From Berghia stephanieae (Eukaryota; Mollusca; Gastropoda; Nudibranchia; Aeolidiidae), in the NCBI GenBank assembly GCA_034508935.3, contig CM067443.1, forward strand, positions 57,684,398 to 57,748,397: DNA of 64,000 nucleotides. Direction: 5' to 3'. The first letter of the stretch is position 1. The number at the start of each line of letters is the position of its first letter. The notes under the pieces are model-generated. The model saw nothing but the letters and a program-made list of their open reading frames with translations, was not told the origin of the DNA and did no database searches. The position numbers and the translations under genes are program-made. Below, piece after piece: positions 55,607 through 64,000 of this stretch.

Positions 55607-58134
55607 CTAATCTGCCAATCGGGCTTTCTTGATGGAAGTTTGGGAGAGAATGGAATTTTTGTCATGGTCTTTGTCCAACTTGTGGAGGCCATGAAGCAAA
55701 ACGTTTGCCAACCGTCGCAAAAGGGATTTTGAATTGAGTTCAAAATCGTAAAAAGAATTTATGACTGACAAAACTCGTATTAACTTTTGACGACAACAAG
55801 CTCGCTCCTTATGTTTTTTCATGAAGCAAAGTCCCACTTTAACAAATTCATATGTTGAGAGATGGGACACTTTCAGTCCTCCTCGAGAAACTTCTTCAAT
55901 AAAATCCTTAGCCTCTGTTGATAGGAGGGGTTCTTCATCATCATCAAATTGCAGCTCATCAACACATTTCGCTTCCAACCATCCAGCAACGTATGCTATT
56001 GAGCTCTCTTCCTCACACGTCAAGGAGATGTCACTCATGCACTGTTCAATCCATGACGCATCATCGTATGTCAATTCTGCATAGCAAGAGTGAAATTTCC
56101 GGGAGGTGCTTTGATCCATCTCGACAAATTCCAAGAAAGAGGCAGCAAATTTTGTCAATCGCTTTTTGTATGATGTAGAAACGTCGCTTGCATTCATAAA
56201 TGCATTTGCACCTGTGGACTGTCGATACACAGAAAATTCTCCTTCTATCCTATCGCTTTGAATCTCTCGGAGCAGGACATAGTCATATCCTACACCAAAA
56301 AGATACCGACAAACAGCAATCATTCCCTGGGTAGTTTGAAGGAGAGCCTTGTGTGTGTCATGAGTCAAGCATTTCTGTCGACAAGCTCCTTGTCCAGAGG
56401 TGCCACTTTGGAAACGTTTAAGAAACACCTGCAGGTTAGTTGAACTTTGTTGCTGCACCTGACTACACGGATCTCTTGTCCTCAAGTCTTGTCCTTTCCT
56501 GCACACATTCATGGCTTTCCACCACTCCAATACCATTTCAATAAAGTCAGCGGTTTCAGCAGCATCTTTCAAACGCAGTGCAGCAACAACTTTGTCATTG
56601 AATACTTGAAGTACAAGCTTAACATTCTGTAGCTGGAGGCGGCTTGGTCGTACTGCTGAGTTGGTAAGGGGTGTCATCTTTAATATATTGGATCTCTCCG
56701 AGTCATACAAATCTTTAACATCATCCAAACATCCAACCTTCTTCCCATCGACAGACAACAGCTGCTGCTTCTCGGTGATCCAATTATTTCTTATACATTT
56801 TATAATATGAACAGTGTCGAAGAGTAAAAACCAAACTCTGTCTTCTGCCAAGGGATGTCTAGCTTGATTATCTGTAATTCTTGAAAACAATTTACAGTAC
56901 TGTTGGTTGATTTTGTGATTATCAGTTATGGATCCAATGACAGTGCACCCGGCCCTTTCCACAGCAGCTGCAGCTGTTTTCACAACATCAAATTGGTATT
57001 TCGCAGTCAACTTATGAACAGGATTCACTGACACCATGATGCTTGGACCTCCATGAAGACATCTGAGCATTACACACAGCATTGATGTTGCTTTCTCATT
57101 TGGATTATTCAAAGCCATACCACTCAAAACGCCAGCAGAAAAAGAAAGAGATGGACGGATTTTTACTTCATCCACAAGCAAAAATGATACTTTTTGTTTG
57201 TCATCTAATTTCATACAAGTTTGTCGAAGAACATGATCCACATCAGTGGCAGAAACTATTGCTTGCAGTTTTGTTTTACTTGGCAGCACAAGAACTTCTC
57301 TTAATTGCTCGTAGCTACATTTGGGAAATATTTCAACAGCGAAGCAGTAATCATTTGTTAAATATTCTTTCCGTCTTAAAAGCTGTAGCTGCCTTGTAAT
57401 AAAAGTAAGCTTTTTTGACTTGTTCACATCCATTGATTCAGTAGACTGTTGAAGGACCATAATTGCCTTGTCGAGCAGGCCATCTAAAGGAGGGTCATAA
57501 TTGAGGCCGCAATTAATAGCTTCCATGAATTGGGTATAGGAAGAAAGGCCGTCGTTAGGGTTTAATATCTTTCCAAATGAAACATTTAGTCCATTTTTAA
57601 AAGCTGACATAGTAAGAGGGGAACACATTGTGGATTTACTATGTACAATAACAGACAAATAGCTCTCACTGTAGTTCTCCGTCATGAAAACAAATACATG
57701 TTTATCTTTACATTTCGATGTAAGTAATTTGTAATTGCTGGAGCCGTACTTTTTAAAGAGGTGTTTCTCTGGCTCAAAGTCTTCAAAAGAACTAATTTTG
57801 TCGATTTTGAAGAAGTACTCCAGTTGTCTGTCTTCTGCTGGAGGAGGGCGCGGAGGTGGCTTTTCTGTAGGAAGGACTGATTGAGGGACATTGAAGATGC
57901 TTGGAGGGACTTTTGGACGATCGGTTCCACCATGTAGAATTTTCATTGGAACACCTGCAGGCCAATGTCTTTCACAAATTACAAATTCTGTCGGATGTGG
58001 TTGAAAATTATCAAGCGGAGGGTGTTTAACCATATTTGCTGTTCTTGTTCCTCTTTAGGCAATCTGAACACACGACATTTGTTGGCTTCATTGTAATTAC
58101 CATTGCAATTCGCAACACCACATTTTTTCCCCAT
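55607..58134 (-). CDS. P-element/THAP9-type transposase
   Basis: Catalyses cut-and-paste transposition in the P superfamily. The main open frame starts at Met 58033 and runs 808 codons to 55607. Seen in it: FVICERHWP (about residues 17-25), the second half of a THAP C2CH zinc finger; LLVDEVKIRPSLSF (Asp288); GSITDNHKINQQYC (Asp371); and LLFDTVHIIKCIRNNW (Asp406, His409), the DxxH(L/I)(L/I)KxxRN signature of P transposases. Near the C terminus is SIAYVAGWLEAKC. The first half of the zinc finger, MGKKCGVANCNGNYNEANKC then RVFRLPKEEQEQQIW, starts at ATG 58134 in a frame offset by one base. Full function would need that break, near 58030, to be a sequence error or spliced differently. I see no intron in the 808-codon frame. 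Confidence 0.88.
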
Positions 58135-59124
58135 CTTGAAATTGCTAGCAAATCAAGTCCATCAACATCAGATTCACAAGAGGTAAAAGTTCACGTGAGG
58201 CAAAACATGGAAAAGAAAACTATATCAGCAGGGTACTAATCCAATAGGATAGACAGCCATATCACAGCAACATCAGATCCATTTAAGTCATTACTAATAT
58301 ATGATATATATTAAGATTACAAGTTCCATTCCATATGGTAACATCAGATCCACAATCATTAGGTAAAAAACAATGGTTAATGCAGTACTAGCAATTGCAC
58401 ACTATGAGTAGACTACAGTGCAGTAGAAGGACTAAGTCTAAGGTGTAGTTCTGTTAGTCTCTAAGTATTACGGTGAAGATGACGTGACGAGCGAAGGGAT
58501 CACCCAAGAATAACGCACTAGACTACGACAATAAAGTTAGTATCAGTAAATCATACATGGAAAAAAGACAAATATAAAGCCACAGGCCTCCACAATAAAA
58601 AAAAAAGAAACAGTACAGTAATCCAAATCAGTCTGATCACGATCTAGGACTAGCCAACGAGCGAATCGATAGCAATAGCAATCATGACAATGGGTCTATC
58701 ATCTGCAGAAATTACCGCCAAATACTAGGTTGTAAACATTTCTTAGATAGTAAATTTTAATTAGTACTTACAACTTTTCAAAGATTGTGGCGCGATAAAT
58801 ATCCAGTCATGAAACATCCTCTGCAGATTCTTACTTTCGATTTTGAAAAGAAACCAAACCTAATCACTCAGTTTGTAAGCGGCCGTCATAAAAAATAGTT
58901 TACACGTTCAAGTACAACTTTTGATAGTTCACTCTTTTTTTTTGGAGTAGATATTCAGATAGTTCAAGACCTAAGAAATATTATTTTAAAACGTTTGGTC
59001 GCCAATTAACCAAATTAATATGAAGTACCGAAATTAAAAGAACAGAATCAATTATTGCGCATTCGACGGTAATGTACCAAGGCAGAAAAGCGGTAGTTTT
59101 GCTTGAAATCGTTATCCAACCAAT

Positions 59125-59185
59125 GGCCCCCACTAGCGGGGGCTGAAAATTCGCCATGATTGTCCTTTCAGTATAGTTGTCCTTG
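59125..59185 (-). repeat. P-element terminal inverted repeat, right
   Basis: Counterpart of 54383-54443. It lies about 990 bp upstream of the transposase ATG at 58134, so promoter sequence should be between them. Confidence 0.92.
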
Positions 59186-59193
59186 GTTTCACC
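59186..59193. repeat. Target-site duplication, right
   Basis: GTTTCACC, matching the left copy at 54375-54382. Confidence 0.93.
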
Positions 59194-59274
59194 ATAAACC
59201 ATATCATTTTTAGGCGATGGGTCACATTTTAGGATTCTATTATGAAGTTATCAAATTAATTAATAAATTAAAAA

Positions 59275-59479
59275 TAAAATTCCCTTTATTCATCCCATAG
59301 AGGAAATTTGTCTCTGGTGTCTATTCCAAGGGAAGACTGGAATAACCCAGGCGTCAGCCGTAGTGCAGCGCCGCAAATTGAGCTAAGGCGACACAAGGCC
59401 ACACAGTGCAGCGGTGGGCGATCGAACTAGTTACCTTTCGGGTACGAAGCAAAGACCGTACCGCTGAGTCACGCTGCAC
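59275..59479 (-). mobile_element. tRNA-derived SINE, family B, copy 4
   Basis: Minus strand: GTGCAGCGTGACTCAGCGGT head, TTCGTACCCGAAAGGTAACT, TTAGCTCAATTTGCGGCGCT body, CAGTCTTCCCTTGGAATAGA and a tail ATGAATAAAGGGAATTTTAT. Full length, close to copy 2. Confidence 0.8.
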
Positions 59480-59529
59480 TTATACGTGTATATGTGTGCA
59501 CGCGCGCGCGTGCTCATAATACCTGGATT

Positions 59530-59530
59530 G

Positions 59531-59573
<43 letters not shown>

Positions 59574-59658
59574 TGTGTATGTGTCTGTTTGTGTGTGTTT
59601 GTGTGTGTGTGTGTGCGATAGAGAGAGAGATAGATAGATAGATAGATAGAGAGAGAGT

Positions 59659-59712
<54 letters not shown>

Positions 59713-59733
59713 AAGAAAGAGAGAGAGAGAGCG

Positions 59734-59781
<48 letters not shown>
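59530..59781. repeat. (GT)n-(GATA)n-(GA)n compound microsatellite
   Basis: About 250 bp: GT repeats, a short GATA run near 59630-59650, then interrupted GA repeats. Confidence 0.95.
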
Positions 59782-59783
<2 letters not shown>

Positions 59784-60441
59784 ATATTGCAATCGATGAC
59801 TAAAACCACTCTAAATAATAGTCAGAAAACCTCAAGAATCAGAAAAAACAAAAAGGTAAAAAGCAATTCATGACACGGAGGCTTGACTTGCGATTTTCTA
59901 AGGCGCCACGAGTCATGAATTCAAGACCAATTTTTTTTCTACACCACGAACGAAGGCTTAACAAGCTGTCTCCATGGATACTGCGACATTGTGAGATTTT
60001 AACGTCATATGAAATTTAGCCCCAAACGATTACATCGACTAATCAAAAACAAAATCTTGAAAAGTAGTATCTATCTAATATTTAATTATTTTTTAGCCAC
60101 ATTAATTATTCTCTTCTTTTTTAAGTCTCGAATTCTATCTGGTGGTCACACCAAAAAAAAAAAAACACACACACACAAAAAAAAAAACCAATAAAAACGC
60201 GCCACTGTTTATTTCTGACTATTGTAAAAAGTTATAAAGAAATCTTTTCCAAATTTTCATTATTATTAAAACACTAGACGTCTATTCTTTGTTAATGGAA
60301 CTGCAAGATATCAAAATAATTAAATGGGCTGTTTTTTTTTAAATAATATAAAATCTTCTAACACCACCTAAAAATTTCGATATCGGCGAAAAGATGGCGC
60401 AAATTATTGGGGTATTTGTGCGTTGTAAGGAAGACGCTTGT

Positions 60442-60604
60442 TGCCAGTGGCGGAGCTCTATCTACTGGATGGTTTGATGCCATGGACCGCCTGTATTTTG
60501 ATATGTAGAAATAAAAACCGCATAATTTTTTATTAAATTTTAATAAATTAAGATACTGCCTTTTGTAATAGCCCGACCCATACTGCCTTTTAAATAAAAC
60601 GCGT
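60442..60604 (-). repeat. Interspersed repeat E, copy 2
   Basis: Inverted match to 10031-10195, with CAGTGGCGGAGCTCTATCTA at one edge and CTGCCTTTTAAATAAAACGC at the other. Confidence 0.55.
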
Positions 60605-60788
60605 ACATCAAGCGACTATAAATGCAATGCCCTAAGTCATATTACCGTTGCGAGTGTAGTTGTGCCGTGCGTGATGGGACTGATTGACAACTCTCACTTT
60701 TTGGAACCAATAAAACACGGCACCAAGATACATTATAATCGGCAGTCGATTGACCATGAAAAAGAGTTCAACTTTGCCATCTCAATAC

Positions 60789-60858
60789 CAGGAAGGAATT
60801 TCATTTTTCAAAAATATGATACTACATCCCATTGGAGCAAAAGAACACAAGCTTTTCT
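60789..60858 (+). repeat. 70-bp direct duplicate, copy 1
   Basis: Identical over 70 bp to 61685-61754, beginning CAGGAAGGAATTTCATTTTT; it encodes the GRNFIFQ...TTSHWSK transposase segment. Confidence 0.9.
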
Positions 60859-61684
60859 GCGTAACCTTTAAGTTATATAGTTTGAATATTTATTTTAGGG
60901 AGAATTCCATCCATTTGGCGGTCTGAAAATAAAAACAAACTTTATACACATCAAGTTACATCTACATATCTGCCAAAACCATAATGAACCATTCTGCCCT
61001 GTTTGAACCGTTGAAGAAAGGAAACTGTTTTAACCAGAAACGGATCTCTCTCTGAGCAATATGCTTTAAAAACAAAGAAGCTAGTCTCAATCCAACCATT
61101 TCAAGCGTTATTTTCCAAATCACAGTGTTTCGTTATTAGTTTCTCGTTTACAATACCGTCTACAGAAGCCGGCACAAATTTACCATATAGACACAGTACA
61201 AAAAGAAAGGCTGGGTGTGTAGACGGATATTTGGAGAATTTCTAAATAAGAACCGAACCGGACAAAGAGCAATGTTAATCACCTTCTTGCGAAGATTAGG
61301 ATTAGGAAGACGGGTCCTCTAAAAGGAGGTAGGGGCAGACCAAGGACTACTAGCACAACTGAAAATGTATCTGCCGTGGAGAAACTTGCTTGCTCGCAAG
61401 CTACTCGATAGGTTTTCTACATATGACGTTGAAATTGTGTTCATTGACGAAAAGGATTTCACGTTAGAAGTGCATAAAAATAGTCATACCGATATAGTGT
61501 ATGGACAGAAAAAAATCACAAATATCAATCAACAAAATAATTTTTCAAGGAAAATAATGGTTTCATTTTGTGTTTCATGGAATGGCAAGATCAAAATGCA
61601 CTTCATTGAAACAACAAAGACTAAAGTCAATGCTGATAAAACTATTGGAAGAAAATCTTGTGTCAGACTGTGAACACCTTTATT

Positions 61685-61754
61685 CAGGAAGGAATTTCAT
61701 TTTTCAAAAATATGATACTACATCCCATTGGAGCAAAAGAACACAAGCTTTTCT
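61685..61754 (+). repeat. 70-bp direct duplicate, copy 2
   Basis: Copy in its expected place within the mariner-like frame; offset from copy 1 by 896 bp. Confidence 0.9.
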
Positions 61755-62320
61755 TCGGAGCAGGAATATTCATTTCATAGAGAAAGACAACTGCCGCCTC
61801 AATTACCCAGCCTGAATCCAATGGATAACCCAATTTGGAATTCTTTGACCGAGATGGTTTATAGTAGGCAAAGATCTGCATTCACAGAAGAAACCTGGAG
61901 AGAAAGAATTTTTTAGGCTGGAAGGAGATAACCATTGAGGAAATTTGGAAGTACCTTTCAATTTGGAAAAAGATACTAGACCTACGTTGCGTCATTAAAG
62001 AGGACGGCAGTGCTATTGCTAACTTAAAGTGCTAATTTTGTAATCATTGGACCAAAGTATGTATATAAGTATGCAACAGAGATGATTTCGTACATGATGA
62101 GGAGGATTATGATGAAAATAATGCTTGTGGTGGCATAATTAATGTTTGCTAAAAATGGACACAAAAGTTCAGATCATCGCCATTTTACTCTCTGCAATAT
62201 AAAGATCTGAACAAGTGTGTATGAAAGGTGCCAGACAAAGCAAAAAAGAAAAATACAAGAAACAAACCAGCCCAAAATATCAGTATCAGTCTACCTCGAC
62301 TAGGGATCGAACCGCAGACA

Positions 62321-63060
62321 AGGGTGAGTCAAAAACTAATGAGACTCTGCTTATTAGTTTAAAACAAATAAAATCAATACCATGCATCATACCTCTAAAT
62401 TAAAGTTTGGCGTTAGCCGAATACAATGCTACATCTTAACATAGCCACATACCAACTTTTCGTAAAACTGAGTTGACTAAACTTTGAGCCAATTTTTCTC
62501 TACTGTCTTAGTTTTGGCATCATCTTCAAAGCGATGTCCCTTCATTGTCTCCTTCAGTGTACCAAAAAGATTCAAGTCCATCAAAATGATTCGATTACCT
62601 CCCTTTTTATATGTGTGGAAGGGCATTTTCATGAAGAAACAGTACTCGTTCCATTTCCAAATCCGCTCATTGTCGACGAATTCTTGTTTTCAGTTGCTTC
62701 AAGGTCTATTTGTACCGTTGAGTTGACAGTGTCTCCCTGTGGTAGGAAATCAACTAGGATTACACCTCTAATGTCCCACACCGTTGGCATAACTTTCCCA
62801 GCTGATTTCTCAGTTATGAAGTTTTTGGTCTTTGGAGAAGAGAGATGTCGCCATTCTAATGATTGCCTCTTCGACTCAAGTTCAAATGATGAATCCAGGT
62901 GTCATATCCAGTGATTATTCTACTGAAAAAGCTGCCATATTTCCCATTTAGCCGGAGAAGCTCGGAATAGCAATTCACCCTTTCCCTCTCTTGATCAACT
63001 GCCTGGGTTCCCTGCGAACGTAGACCTTTGAGAATTTCAAGTATTTGACGAGATTATGAG
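62321..63060 (-). mobile_element. Mariner transposase remnant, minus strand
   Basis: Minus-strand reading gives ELLRLNGKYGSFFSRIITGY, DSSFELESKRQSLEWRHLSS, EKSAGKVMPTVWDIRGVILV, DFLPQGDTVNS and, further on, LNLFGTLKETMKGHRFEDDA then FYEKLVCGYVKM. This is the order of a mariner (DD34D-type) transposase. The first catalytic GDETW appears as GYDTW, so Asp-Glu is altered, and the middle part with the other Asp residues is scrambled or missing. GGGTGAGTCAAAAACTAATG at 62321 may be the terminus. Confidence 0.75.
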
Positions 63061-63284
63061 CACTTGCATGACTGATTCACGATCTCTTGTGCAAATCTTC
63101 ATTCAAAAACATACACAAACGGCATTCTACTACACTAAGCGAACACATTTGGAACCTCAAATAAAATAACATACAACACAGTATTAAATGGAAACAATCT
63201 CAGAGCACAGACGTAATCCCCCTCATCTAAAAATTGCAACCTTTGCTTGGAAGAACAATTCTATATCATCACAAGAAACTATCT

Positions 63285-63420
63285 ACTTTCACTTTCACTT
63301 CCTGAAGAGAGGAAATGCTCCAAACAATATTGTAGAAGTTTAACAAAATTATATTTGAAATATTTTATAATACACTTTATCAAAAGGTTGAGCACTATTA
63401 TTTTATGGTGTATATATATA
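63285..63420 (+). repeat. Repeat with hammerhead-like motif, copy 2
   Basis: TTTCACTTTCACTTCCTGAA, GAGAGGAAATGCTCCAAACA and TTATATTTGAAATATTTTAT follow the order of the minus-strand copy at 28218-28320, ending in (TA)n. An inverted piece, AAAAGGTTGAGCACTATTAT at 63381, matches the far side of that copy. Confidence 0.5.
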
Positions 63421-63618
63421 TATTAACAAAACATGACATATGGTATAGGGCAAAATAGGATAAAATCCCTTGAATGCCCTTAATATAAATAGTAATGCTA
63501 TAAATTTATTGATTAAAGATTACACTAATGATACACGTGGTAAAGATAGTATTTCAACTGAAATGCACACATGTATATGTGATGTACAAACATATATCTT
63601 TAACCGTGACATGCAAAG

Positions 63619-63648
63619 CACACACACACACACACACACACACACTAA
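63619..63648. repeat. (CA)n microsatellite
   Basis: About 28 bp of CA. A G-rich run also lies at 63845-63860. The last 600 bp show no gene. Confidence 0.9.
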
Positions 63649-64000
63649 CACACCCATACATATAGAAGATAACCATAATAAGGTAACAATGCATAATATA
63701 TACACACAAGATTGAAAGCCATGTCAACAGCAGTATATATATAATGTTCCAGTAAAATAAAACACCTAAAAATAATTGTAAACTGTATTTTTTTAAATAT
63801 GTAATTATTTTATAAGTGTAAATCTTTTAAAGAATCATTTTATTGGGGAGGGGGGGGGGGTTAATTTCAATTTAACCCCATTTAACATAATAATTACATT
63901 TAATTAAATCCCATGTTTACACTATATATATATAATGAAAGCACTCTGTATACGTGCTTGGCTTTCTCAGTCTTAAATATCCTTAACTATTATTGGCAGT

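Larger units (their letters stand above)
54383..59185 (-). mobile_element. P-superfamily DNA transposon, nearly intact
   Basis: 4803 bp bounded by inverted termini starting CAAGGACAACTATACTGAAA. The first 43 bp of each end are identical, and similarity continues to about 61 bp (54383-54443 and 59125-59185). The element is flanked by identical 8-bp target duplications GTTTCACC at 54375-54382 and 59186-59193, the size expected of P elements. Inside, on the minus strand, is an 808-codon uninterrupted transposase frame, with a THAP start just upstream in another frame. The region beyond its 3' end holds a SINE (54970-55150) and a short direct duplication. Matching ends and the open frame indicate recent activity. 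Confidence 0.93.
60620..62034 (+). mobile_element. Mariner-like transposase remnant, plus strand
   Basis: Encodes YDVEIVFIDEKDFTLEVHKN, KIMVSFCVSWNGKIKMHFIE, then in other frames LVSDCEHLYSGRNFIFQ, DTTSHWSKRTQAFLRSRNIH and LPSLNPMDNPIWNSL. These match the catalytic half of mariner/Tc1 transposases (first Asp in FIDEK; the second region is usually QQDxAPxH, here FQKYDTTSH, so altered; SLNPMDxPIW). Several frame breaks. A 70-bp segment is duplicated at 60789-60858. Confidence 0.75.

Noticed and set aside
55607-58033. Host THAP-domain gene
   Set aside because: Inverted termini and identical 8-bp flanks enclose it, so it belongs to a transposon.
59480-59809. Ser-Leu and Thr-His repeat frames
   Set aside because: Compound GT/GA microsatellite.

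Overview
This is animal nuclear DNA: multi-exon genes with GT-AG introns, AT-rich non-coding sequence, very abundant microsatellites, tRNA-derived SINEs, RTE-, CR1- and jockey-type LINEs, and P, mariner, Tc1 and Tigger-like DNA transposons. The repeat mix and the divergence of the two host proteins from their vertebrate relatives suggest an aquatic invertebrate, probably a mollusc or other lophotrochozoan. This is inference; nothing in the window fixes the species.

Host genes fill positions 170-36,760. On the minus strand is a homologue of MPLKIP (TTDN1, M-phase-specific PLK1-interacting protein): coding exons 208-339 and 6016-6387, with a proposed three-codon first exon at 11237-11245. On the plus strand, starting only about 350 bp away, is AGGF1 (angiogenic factor with G-patch and FHA domains 1). 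I assembled it as 13 coding exons from 11594 to 36582, about 781 residues: coiled coil, OCRE tyrosine repeats, basic/acidic linker, FHA, G-patch and a C-terminal RNA-factor tail. Every exon junction is phase-compatible. Only the linker exon 23745-24164 is disturbed, by two reading-frame changes whose shifts cancel. The two genes are head to head and probably share a promoter region at 11246-11593.

The introns carry many insertions: a minisatellite-bearing element present twice in opposite orientation (about 735-2403 and 15584-16545), Tigger-like TIR elements (3514-4242, 7295-8423 and a decayed one near 19,600-20,650), a Tc1 helix-turn-helix fragment, a jockey/CR1-type LINE with a 53-bp tandem expansion, SINEs, and a nested repeat cluster at 8,580-11,070.

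From about 36,760 to 64,000 I see no host gene. This part is layered mobile DNA: a LINE-SINE-LINE chain joined by (AGT)n arrays (40,945-44,515), two RTE LINE copies in opposite orientation, a 640-bp (AGT)n array, clustered ~180-bp and ~255-bp unclassified repeats (47-54 kb), a nearly intact P-superfamily transposon (54383-59185) with 8-bp target duplications, long inverted termini and an 808-codon open frame, and two decayed mariner transposases (60-63 kb). I recognised no LTR or capsid-bearing element.
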